A stretch of 19,055 nucleotides of DNA, from positions 1-19,055 of the forward strand of contig JBFFXF010000134.1 in NCBI GenBank assembly GCA_041569895.1, read 5' to 3'. A program made the translations under genes and the position numbers. The stretch comes from JBFFXF01 sp041569895 (GTDB lineage: Bacteria > Planctomycetota > UBA8108 > JACQVS01). The notes below the pieces were generated by a model, which did no database searches, was not told the DNA's origin, and saw only the letters and a list, made by a program, of their open reading frames with translations. Below are positions 1-7,238 of the stretch, piece after piece; positions within the stretch are counted from its first letter, which is position 1, and each line of letters starts with the position of its first letter.

Positions 1-1260
1 GGGCCGCAGCCCTCCGGATCGGACGGCGCGGCGAAGTCGCACGGCAACGCGATCGCCCGCGAGGTGCGCCGGCTGGTCGACGCGGGGCTCGAGCCCCTGA
101 CCGGTGTCCCGATGGTAAAGTCGCGCCACCTCGAGCTGCCGCTCGACGAGCTCCCGGATCGCGCCCGCCTCGAGGAGACGGCGAGGAGGAACGATTTCAA
201 CGGCGAGAACGCCCGCCGCCAGTTGAAGATCATCGACCGCGACGGCGCGCTGCCGGCCCACGTCGAGTATCCGGTGACGACGTGGACCTTCGGTGACGAC
301 CTCGCGATCGTGTTTCTCGCGGGCGAGGTCGTCGTCGACTACGCCGTGCGCCTGAAGCGCGAGCTCGACTGGTCGCGCCTCTGGATCAACGGCTGGACCG
401 ACGACGTGCCGTCCTACATCCCCTCGAGGCGGATCCTCGACGAGGGCGGGTACGAGGCCGAGTTCTCGCAGGTCTACTACGAGCTGCCGGCGCGCTACGC
501 GCCGGAGGTCGAGGACCTCATCGTCTCCACCGTCAAGGGGCTGGTCACCGGCGCGTTCGCGCCGCGAGCCGCGCTCGGGCCCTCGCCGTTCCACCGGCAT
601 CCGATGCTCGACCCGGAGAGGCTCGCCCGGCCGCCGGCTCTCTCCGACGCCGAGCGCAGCGCGCTCGAGCAGCGAGCGCGAGCGGTGATGTCCGACGTGC
701 GCGGCGGCAAGACGCCGGTCGCCGCGGCAGCCCTGGCGCTCGCCCTCGAGACGGCGCAGAACGGTTTCGCCAGGATCGAGAGCAACGACGGCGGCGTCGA
801 CTCGTGGTTCAACTACACGGGAACCAAGTGCCTCCGTCCATACGTCCGTCAGCTCGAGCGCGGCGCCACCATCGCCTGGAGCACGGCGACGCCGAAGCGC
901 GTCTCCGGCGACCGCGCCTGCTTCGCCTTCGCCGCCGGAGTCGGCTACTCGAGCCAGCCCGAGACCGAGGGCTTCCACCTGCTGATCGGCGACGAGGTCG
1001 CCCTCGAGTTCGACATCGTCAGGGCGCCGGCGCGATGGACGGACGAGGACGAGACCGTCGAGCTCCTCTACGTGCCCACGTGGACGTCGTCCGACGACTC
1101 GGGCGGGTTCTTCTTCCTCACCCTGCCGACCTCGCGCGTCACCGAGGGAAAGCCACTCAGGCTCGGCGTGCGATCGCGAGGCGAGGGCTCGCGACGGTGG
1201 TTCGCCGTCGACTACTACACCGACGCGGCGAGAATCGCGAGGGAGACGCTGCGCGAGTGA
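1..1260 (+). CDS. Neutral/alkaline non-lysosomal ceramidase-family protein, C-terminal part (5' end outside window)
   Basis: The reading frame is open from base 1, so the gene begins left of the window and 419 residues are visible. Residues ~1-185 match the end of the neutral ceramidase catalytic domain. Family-typical stretches are 'FLAGEVVVDYAVRLKRE' and 'DDVPSYIPSRRILDEGGYE'. By family analogy the Glu of the GE motif (residue 109) and the Tyr in 'PSYIP' (residue 139) correspond to the zinc-ligand Glu and Tyr of bacterial ceramidase; this mapping is inferred. The nucleophile Ser and zinc His residues would lie upstream, outside the window. Residues ~200-419 form a long C-terminal region, rich in Trp/Tyr and beta-type sequence, that I do not recognise. 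Planctomycete members of this family are annotated as ceramidases but usually lack proof of sphingolipid activity. The nearest downstream gene is convergent. Confidence 0.82.
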   Translation, partial: GPQPSGSDGAAKSHGNAIAREVRRLVDAGLEPLTGVPMVKSRHLELPLDELPDRARLEETARRNDFNGENARRQLKIIDRDGALPAHVEYPVTTWTFGDDLAIVFLAGEVVVDYAVRLKRELDWSRLWINGWTDDVPSYIPSRRILDEGGYEAEFSQVYYELPARYAPEVEDLIVSTVKGLVTGAFAPRAALGPSPFHRHPMLDPERLARPPALSDAERSALEQRARAVMSDVRGGKTPVAAAALALALETAQNGFARIESNDGGVDSWFNYTGTKCLRPYVRQLERGATIAWSTATPKRVSGDRACFAFAAGVGYSSQPETEGFHLLIGDEVALEFDIVRAPARWTDEDETVELLYVPTWTSSDDSGGFFFLTLPTSRVTEGKPLRLGVRSRGEGSRRWFAVDYYTDAARIARETLRE

Positions 1261-1394
1261 CCCCCGTGACGGCGTGGGCGTTTCTGCAGACGATCTATCA
1301 GGAAGGCAGGAAGACCAGGAAGGCAGGAAACGAATCTGATCGTGGCTTGGTGCCGCCTGAGCTGCAGGAACGCCGACAACGGAGACGACCGGAC
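1261..1394. other. Convergent intergenic spacer without clear terminator
   Basis: This 134-base gap lies between two genes that end facing each other. I see no GC hairpin followed by a T-run on either strand. The only visible structure is a short purine-rich direct repeat, listed separately. Confidence 0.6.
1300..1329. repeat. 13-bp purine-rich direct repeat
   Basis: AGGAAGGCAGGAA occurs at 1300-1312 and again at 1317-1329, separated by GACC. It is purine-rich on the + strand and lies between the stop codons of convergent genes. No function can be assigned. Confidence 0.75.
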
Positions 1395-4190
1395 CTACTG
1401 CACCCAGTACGAGTAGAGGCGCGCCTCGCGGAGCGTGAAGCGCAGTTGCACCGCGGTTCCCTTCGCCCCGGCGATGCCGCCCTTTTTCCACGTCACCCGC
1501 TCGCGCGGGAGGTCGCCGCGGAGGGCAGTCGATCGGGCGACGACGCGGCCGTCGGCGTCGAGGACCTCGACGCGGAGCTCGCCCCGGGACGCGTCGGCGT
1601 TGACGAGGAGCTCGCCGCCGGTCTGCCGGAACTTTCGCGTCACCACCGTGCCGCGCTCCTTGCCCGCGCTCAGTGAAACGAAGCCGTCGCGTCGCTGCGT
1701 CAGCAGCCCGATCTGCACCGGATGCTTGCGGACGACCTTCTTGAACTTCGGTCCCGAGTGCGCGCCGTGGACGCCGCAGTAGTAGATGAAGAGCTCGTCG
1801 CCGCGGGAAATGATGCGCTCGACGCTGCGGACCATGCCGCCCTCCCAGCCCTCGTCGTCGCCGAGCGCGAGCCACGTGGCGCGGTCGCCGACGCGCGTCC
1901 ACCGGACGCCGTCCCGGCTGGTCGCGAGCTGCGTGTCAATCTTGCCGTCACCACCCTCGCGATAGATCCACAGCATGGCGATGTAAACGCCCTCGTAGAT
2001 GTCGACGCCGGCGCCGTAGATCTGCGTGCCCGGGCCGTCCGCCTCGTCGCACTCGAGAACCAGCTTCGGCTCGCTCCAGGTCAGGAAGTCGTCGCTCTCG
2101 CTGCGGGCGAGGCGTCGGCCGAAGCCGAAGCGGCTGAACCCGACGTACTTCTCGAGTCGCGGATCGTAGACGACGTTCTGGTTGGTGTCGCAGTACCTGG
2201 CGATGACCGGATTGCCCGCGTGCGGCGTCCAGCGGATGCCGTCGGGGGAAAACGCGACGTACCAGCCGTCCTCGGGACCCGCCTTGCAGAACGGTTTTCC
2301 ATCGCGGACCTCCCAGCCGCCGCTGCCGTGGTCCCAGTAGACGCACTTCCAGCGCCGCGTGGGGTCCGGGTCCCGCGGGTCGTGGAGCACCGAGATCCCC
2401 TCGCAGTTGTATCGCCCCAGGCCGAGCAGGTTGTTCTGCGTGTCGCCGTCGTAGGGGAAGAGCCCGAGCTTCGGCTTCACCCAGTGGACGCCATCCTCCG
2501 ACTCGGCGTACGCGGCGAGCGTGGTGTGCGGGGCACGCTCGCGACCGTCGAGCTCCAGCGGTCGCAGCCCGCGGTCCCTCGGCCCGGTGAGGTACCACAT
2601 CCTGAACCGCCCCGCGGCCTCGTCGTAGAGAGCCGTGCCGTAGACCTGGCAGCCGCGCTCCCAGTGGGTGTCGGGGCGCAGCACCGGATTGGCGGGATGT
2701 CGCGTCGGCGGGTGCACCACGCGCCGGACGCGCTCGGTGCGCTCGATTCCGACGTCGTCGAGGAAGAGCTGACGCTCGCCCGGAACGACCTCGAACGCGG
2801 CCTCGTCGCTCGGCGATCCGCCGCGGCCAGTCTCCTCGATGCAGTACAGAAACTTCCTGCCGCGCAGGAAGAGCTGGCCGCCGGCAAGCGCCGCCGAGGC
2901 GTTGATCGGGTCGTCCAGCTCGTTCGTCGCCAGCACCTTCAGCTGGCGCGCGCGCTCCAGGACGAGCGTCGTGCCGTCCCTCCCGGTCACGTAGACGCGC
3001 CCGTCCGCGCCGACGGGTGACGCGTAGACGTTCGAGATGTCCGGGAGGCGGGTGCGCTCGACGATCGACTCCCCGGTCCGGGCGTCGACGCATGACAGGA
3101 TCGCCCGGTTCGACTGGAGGAAGTAGAGCCAGCCGTCGTAGAGCAGCGGCGATGGGATGTAGGGAGTGCCCCGGCTCTTCCTCCAGACGATGGCGTCGGT
3201 GTCCGTGATGTCGCCGCTCGCGGAGATCGGCAGGGCGAGCAGGGCGTACCCCTGGTAGCCGCTCATGCAGAAGACGATGCCGTCCTCGACGACGGGCGAG
3301 GGGATCACGTTGCCCGTCAGCCCGCCGCATTGCCAGATGACGTCGCCGCTGTCGAGGTCGTAGCTGCGCACCCTGTTGGAGGCGCTGGTGATGACCTGCG
3401 TCCTTCCGGCGTGTCCGACGACGAGCGGTGTCGCCCAGGCTCCGGGCTCCTCGCGATCCGCTCTCCATCGAGTGTCGCCGGTCCTCGCGTCGATGACCTC
3501 GATCGACGATGGTCCCTTCTGATCGCGCACGACGATGACCTGGCCGTCGTGCACCACCGGCGAGCAACCCTCGCCGAGACTCGCCTCCATGAAGGCCTTG
3601 CCCAGATTTCGCTCCCAGAGCCGCGTGCCCGCCAGGTCGTAGCAGAAGAGACCGGCCGAGCCGAACCAGCAGTAGAGGCGCTCGCCGTCGGTCGTCGGTG
3701 ATGCCGACGCGTAGTCGTTGTCGCCGTGGTGGCCCTCGTGCGGGATGTTCCTGGTCGCCGTCCGCCGCCAGAACTCCTCGCCGCTGGCGCGGTCGAGACA
3801 GAGGACGACGAATTCGTATTCGGTGTTCGGATACGTGATCCCGAAGACCCGCTTCGGCTGGTCCTCGGGCCGCGGAAGCGAGGGATCCACCTTGCCGGTG
3901 TCGATCGCCGTGAGCAGAAAGACCCTGTTCTCCCAGACGATCGGCGTGGAGCTTCCCCGGCCGTCGACGGCGACTTTCCAGCGGACGTTCCTCTCCTCGC
4001 TCCACTCCGTCGGCGGCGTCGCGGTCCTCGAGACACCGTTGGCCTCCGGCCCGCGCCACTGGTGCCAGTTCCTCGACCGGAGCTCCTCGAAGGACTCCGC
4101 CTCCGAGCGGCTCGGCGCGCAGAGAACGGAGAGGAGAACGGCGACACCCAGGGCCGATACGCGCGTGATTCGACGTATTGCTCGAGTCAC
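1395..4190 (-). CDS. Secreted fusion of PQQ-like beta-propeller and five-bladed glycoside-hydrolase-like propeller
   Basis: The product is 931 aa. I chose the GTG start at 4190 over a GTG ten codons upstream because GAGGAG lies 6 nt before it. This start also puts a signal peptide at the very N-terminus (MTRAIRR..., hydrophobic VSALGVAVLLSVL, 'SEA' cleavage region). Residues ~35-450 are a PQQ-like propeller (BamB/alcohol dehydrogenase-like fold). It opens with the family hallmark 'NWHQWRGPEANGVS' and has repeated 'SPVV/GxxY' blades. Residues ~466-840 match the planctomycete five-bladed (GH32/43-like) hydrolase family: 'ERQLFLDD', 'ALYDEAAGRFRMWYLT', 'YAESEDGVHWVKPKLGLF'. The last ~95 residues form a beta-sandwich ending 'ARLYSYWVQ'. 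It is the last gene of the minus-strand operon, 50 bases after the DUF4926 gene. I infer polysaccharide or glycoside processing outside the cytoplasm; catalytic acids were not mapped. Confidence 0.85.
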   Translation of the reverse strand: MTRAIRRITRVSALGVAVLLSVLCAPSRSEAESFEELRSRNWHQWRGPEANGVSRTATPPTEWSEERNVRWKVAVDGRGSSTPIVWENRVFLLTAIDTGKVDPSLPRPEDQPKRVFGITYPNTEYEFVVLCLDRASGEEFWRRTATRNIPHEGHHGDNDYASASPTTDGERLYCWFGSAGLFCYDLAGTRLWERNLGKAFMEASLGEGCSPVVHDGQVIVVRDQKGPSSIEVIDARTGDTRWRADREEPGAWATPLVVGHAGRTQVITSASNRVRSYDLDSGDVIWQCGGLTGNVIPSPVVEDGIVFCMSGYQGYALLALPISASGDITDTDAIVWRKSRGTPYIPSPLLYDGWLYFLQSNRAILSCVDARTGESIVERTRLPDISNVYASPVGADGRVYVTGRDGTTLVLERARQLKVLATNELDDPINASAALAGGQLFLRGRKFLYCIEETGRGGSPSDEAAFEVVPGERQLFLDDVGIERTERVRRVVHPPTRHPANPVLRPDTHWERGCQVYGTALYDEAAGRFRMWYLTGPRDRGLRPLELDGRERAPHTTLAAYAESEDGVHWVKPKLGLFPYDGDTQNNLLGLGRYNCEGISVLHDPRDPDPTRRWKCVYWDHGSGGWEVRDGKPFCKAGPEDGWYVAFSPDGIRWTPHAGNPVIARYCDTNQNVVYDPRLEKYVGFSRFGFGRRLARSESDDFLTWSEPKLVLECDEADGPGTQIYGAGVDIYEGVYIAMLWIYREGGDGKIDTQLATSRDGVRWTRVGDRATWLALGDDEGWEGGMVRSVERIISRGDELFIYYCGVHGAHSGPKFKKVVRKHPVQIGLLTQRRDGFVSLSAGKERGTVVTRKFRQTGGELLVNADASRGELRVEVLDADGRVVARSTALRGDLPRERVTWKKGGIAGAKGTAVQLRFTLREARLYSYWVQ

Positions 4191-4196
4191 GATCGA

Positions 4197-4202
4197 CTCC
4201 TC
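4197..4202 (-). promoter_or_regulatory. Shine-Dalgarno GAGGAG deciding the start of the PQQ/hydrolase gene
   Basis: The minus strand reads GAGGAG, then six bases, then GTG at 4190-4188. The alternative upstream GTG (4220) has no comparable site and would add ten non-hydrophobic residues before the signal peptide. Confidence 0.7.
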
Positions 4203-4240
4203 ACCGCCCGCTCCGTCCACGGTTGAGGCGGGCTCGTCCG

Positions 4241-4474
4241 CTACGCGGACTCACCGACTGAACGCACTGCGATCAGGTCCGTATCGGCGACGGAGCGAAT
4301 ATCCCGGGCGGCGAGAGTCACCAGCGCCTGGGTCCGGCCGGAGGCTCTGACGAACTCGACCTCGAACTCATCGGTGTCGTATACCTGAACGACAGCCCCG
4401 AGGTCTCCGGCTCGAAGGCCATGCTCGGGGAGATCCCGCGCCAGGACGACTGTTTCGAGCTCTTTGAAGGTCAT
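4241..4474 (-). CDS. DUF4926 domain-containing small protein
   Basis: The product is 77 aa and the domain fills the whole protein. Family-typical stretches are 'ELETVVLARDLPEHGLRAGDLGAVVQVY' (shown by its ends ELETVVL and GAVVQVY), 'FEVEFVRASG' and 'ALVTLAARDIR'. The fold is expected to be a small SH3-like beta barrel, which is inference. It has no signal peptide or membrane segment, so it is probably cytoplasmic, unlike the rest of the operon. The ATG overlaps the stop of the DUF6883 gene by one base (TGATG), and GGGAGAG lies just upstream, so translation is probably coupled. DUF4926 genes are commonly seen beside DUF6883 genes, to my recollection. Function is unknown. Confidence 0.82.
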   Translation of the reverse strand: MTFKELETVVLARDLPEHGLRAGDLGAVVQVYDTDEFEVEFVRASGRTQALVTLAARDIRSVADTDLIAVRSVGESA

Positions 4475-4812
4475 CAGGGCTCTCCCGGATACGCCGTTAC
4501 GAAACGGGGAAAATCCTCCCCGGCACGCACAATCCAGACGCTCGCGACGTTGGCCACTCTACCCGACGGCCCTATAAGTGTAGCATGGATCTCAAACGTC
4601 TCGCCATGACGGCTCTTCTTGCTGGGCTCCGCTTCCTCGCGAACGTGCTGGGTTCGGAGCGCCGTCTCCAACTCTGTCCAATTCTCCTGGGAGAAACCCA
4701 GGGCCGAAAAGAAGACCGCCTTGAACCGGCCGACAGGGTGCGCCGCGGAGAGCAGGTAGTCACGGAGCTTGGCCGGCTCGATAACGGCCCGATCGGGATT
4801 GGGAAGCTTCAA
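4474..4812 (-). CDS. DUF6883 domain-containing protein
   Basis: The product is 112 aa from a TTG start (MKLPNPDRAVIEPAKLRDYL). The TTG at 4812-4810 overlaps the TGA of the upstream gene as TTGA, with GGAG about 8 nt before it; no ATG or GTG is available near the conserved start. Family-like motifs are 'LPNPDRAVIEPAKLRDYLL', 'HPVGRFKAVFFSALGF' and the C-terminal 'VASVWIVRAGEDFPRFVTAY'. It has no export signal. The pair with DUF4926, small size, cytoplasmic nature and locally lower GC recall toxin-antitoxin or other accessory gene pairs. No toxin activity is shown by the sequence, and the biochemical role is unknown. Confidence 0.8.
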   Translation of the reverse strand: MKLPNPDRAVIEPAKLRDYLLSAAHPVGRFKAVFFSALGFSQENWTELETALRTQHVREEAEPSKKSRHGETFEIHATLIGPSGRVANVASVWIVRAGEDFPRFVTAYPGEP

Positions 4813-7238
4813 GGTCCGGACTCCGGACTCCCCGTTCGCGGCGCCGGCTCGTGGAACACGACCGTCACCACGGTTTCCGACACGGCCGGCCACTTGCCGT
4901 CCTGGAGCGCCGTGCCGCGGATGGTGAGCTTCTGCTCCGGGTGGAGGCGCGGGTCCGGCATCGACTCGACTCGCAGCACGGCTCGCGTCTCGTTTGCCGG
5001 CACGACGACCGGCGCGGCGCTGAAGAGGCCGTCGAGATCGTCGGGGGCGGCGATCTCCAGTTTGACCTCCTCCGTGAACTTCGGTCGGCGTCGCACGTCG
5101 ACGGCGACGTCGAAGCTCTCGCCGGGGCGCGTCTCGATCTCGCCGTCCGGGGCGACGACCTTGAGGAGCGCGCCCTCGAGGATCATCGTCAGCCGTGACT
5201 TCGTCTTGACCATGACGTAGCGGTCCTTGCCCTGCGCGTCGACGACCTTCGCCATCGCCGCGACGACCATGCGGGACGTCCGGTCGGTCTGCAGCCACTC
5301 CGGCAGGAATACCGGGTAGATCACACGCTCGGCGCCGGCGGGGACCTCGACGATCGGGCCGCGGATCCCCTGACGGTGGCGCGATTGCTTCGAGTACATC
5401 AGGAGCGAGATCTCGCCGTCGTATCCCTCGTTGCGCTCGATCGAGATCTCGGCGGGATACGTGCTGCCGCGGGGCAGCTCTCGCTGCCGCTCTCGTCCGA
5501 CGACGTTGATCGACAGGGGAGGCACGATGGTCCTGGCGAGCAGGAGCCACGGCACTCGCGGCGTCGCCGGGTCGCGCGGGCAGAGGTTTCCCTCCGCATC
5601 GGCCAGCGCCACGCGAGCCACGCTGCGGTCGCCGATCTGTCCGACGCCGACGACACGCAGATACGCCGACGTCGTCGCGCAGTCCTCGGCAGCGGTGAGC
5701 TCGATGGCGACGTCCTTCTTCCCCTCCGTGATCCGCAGGTCCGCGGGCGCCGTTACTGCGGGCGGCAGTCCCATCACCGCCACCGCGACCTCTCCCCCGT
5801 ACCCTCCGGCGCGCGCGAGCTGCACCTTGATGCTCGCCTTCGCGCCGGCGACGAAGCTGACGCGCTGCGGCATCGACAGCGAGAAGTCCGCTCGGGAACG
5901 CCGGACGACGAGACGGTAGATGGCGTCGGGCGTGCCCACCCGTGTCGACAGGTCACCGACCACGATGGTGTGCCGCCCGTCCGCGGCCGCGGTGAGCTCG
6001 AGCGCGCAGTCGACGCTGCCGTTGCCATCATCGGCCCTGGCGAGCTCCTTGCCGTCCGGGGCGAGCACCCGGACGAACGGATCGAGCGGCGAGCCGAGGA
6101 CGCGCGCCTCGACGGAGATCGACCAGATCTCGCCCGTGACCATGTCGAGGGCGTGGCGGTCCTCCTCGCCGACGGCCGCGATCGTGCCGTTGACCGCGAT
6201 CGGGCCGGGAAGCGCGACGGGCGCGTCGTCCGGGCGGGTCTCCTCCTCGACGATCTCGTCGAGGTCATCGAGCCGCAGCGTCACGGAGGTGGAGCCGGAC
6301 GGCGTCTCGAGGCTGTACGCGAACTCCGGCTCCGCGGCGTGGGGAAACTCGACGGTCCTCGTGACGCGCTCCAGTCGCGCGGCGCCGCTCTCGAGCCCGT
6401 AGCCGATGAAGGCGACGTCGCGGGACTGGCCGCGGCGCCCGGAGGTCGGCCGCGTCACCAGCACGCGCGGTCCGGGAGTGATGCGCAGCGCGTAGACGAA
6501 GGCGCGGTTGCCGCGGAAGTCGACGTCGAATACCGAGACGGTGTACGACGTGCCCGCCGCCGCGCCGAAGGTGAGCTCGCAGTCCCGCCCCTCGGTGTCC
6601 GCCACGTCGTCGAGCACGACGCCGTCCTCGTCGCGCACCTCGATGACGCCGTTGAACGGCGAGCCGATGCGCCGCGCGATGAGATCGGCGGTGACCGGGC
6701 CGTCCCTCGTCGCGGTGAAGGTGTATCGGTCGACCTCGGCGATCCTGCCGAGCCGCGCCGCCACGGTCACCGGGAGCGACTCGAGCGTCTGGGGATGGTC
6801 ACGGCGACGCTCCTCGAGGACGATCGCGCCGGCGTCGACCAGGAATGCGGCGCAGCGGCTCGGGCCGCTGGCGTTCGAGACCTGCCAGCGAGCGATCCGG
6901 CACGAGGTGCCCGTCGAGCTCCGGTCCGCAGGTCCGGCCACGCTGGCCACGGTGAGCCGCGCCGGCACCTCGCGTGGGATCGGGAAGGCGCCCGAGAACC
7001 CCTTCTTTCCGAACCAGTACGGCGGCGGCGGCACGAGGAACTCGCCGGCGGGTCCCGTGAGCTCGATGGTCACGCCCGCATCGAGCGAGTGCGCCTCGAG
7101 GTCGGGTGTGAAGTCGTAGCCGCCGAGCTGCACCTCGGTCGCCGCGCCGGCGGGCACGACGGGCGGGTAGACGTATCCCAGGTCGGGCGCCAGCTGTCCG
7201 AGCACCGCGGACGCGATGGCGACCAGCGGCAGGCTCAC
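4809..7238 (-). CDS. Secreted PPC-domain / Ig-like multidomain protein of the DUF1501 operon
   Basis: The product is 809 aa from a GTG start. The GTG overlaps the DUF1501 stop by four bases (GTGA) with GAGGAG 8 nt upstream. The N-terminus 'MSLPLVAIASAVLGQL' resembles a signal peptide but lacks the usual positive n-region. Residues ~20-60 ('YVYPPVVPAGAATEVQLGGYDF') look like an IPT/TIG-type beta domain. Two bacterial pre-peptidase C-terminal (PPC) domains are visible at ~157-255 ('EVDRYTFTATRDGPVTADL', 'SYTVSVFDVDF') and ~346-446 ('EEDRHALDMVTGEIWSISV', 'RHTIVVGDL'). Residues ~450-800 are further Ig-like beta domains. No catalytic domain is seen. In Planctomycetota such proteins commonly follow DUF1549/DUF1553 and DUF1501 genes. 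I infer a structural or substrate-binding surface protein. The 1215-residue open frame extending upstream of 7238 is only a shadow of DUF1501. Confidence 0.82.
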   Translation of the reverse strand: MSLPLVAIASAVLGQLAPDLGYVYPPVVPAGAATEVQLGGYDFTPDLEAHSLDAGVTIELTGPAGEFLVPPPPYWFGKKGFSGAFPIPREVPARLTVASVAGPADRSSTGTSCRIARWQVSNASGPSRCAAFLVDAGAIVLEERRRDHPQTLESLPVTVAARLGRIAEVDRYTFTATRDGPVTADLIARRIGSPFNGVIEVRDEDGVVLDDVADTEGRDCELTFGAAAGTSYTVSVFDVDFRGNRAFVYALRITPGPRVLVTRPTSGRRGQSRDVAFIGYGLESGAARLERVTRTVEFPHAAEPEFAYSLETPSGSTSVTLRLDDLDEIVEEETRPDDAPVALPGPIAVNGTIAAVGEEDRHALDMVTGEIWSISVEARVLGSPLDPFVRVLAPDGKELARADDGNGSVDCALELTAAADGRHTIVVGDLSTRVGTPDAIYRLVVRRSRADFSLSMPQRVSFVAGAKASIKVQLARAGGYGGEVAVAVMGLPPAVTAPADLRITEGKKDVAIELTAAEDCATTSAYLRVVGVGQIGDRSVARVALADAEGNLCPRDPATPRVPWLLLARTIVPPLSINVVGRERQRELPRGSTYPAEISIERNEGYDGEISLLMYSKQSRHRQGIRGPIVEVPAGAERVIYPVFLPEWLQTDRTSRMVVAAMAKVVDAQGKDRYVMVKTKSRLTMILEGALLKVVAPDGEIETRPGESFDVAVDVRRRPKFTEEVKLEIAAPDDLDGLFSAAPVVVPANETRAVLRVESMPDPRLHPEQKLTIRGTALQDGKWPAVSETVVTVVFHEPAPRTGSPESGP

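Noticed and set aside
2780..2845. Frameshift or missing stop between two genes
   Set aside because: The frame is continuous, with a plausible linker and no ribosome-binding site or signal peptide at the second domain, so I treat it as a true fusion.
1948..4059. 703-codon open frame on the - strand in another frame
   Set aside because: Lies fully inside the PQQ/hydrolase gene, whose frame has clear domains; this one is Arg-rich with no signature.
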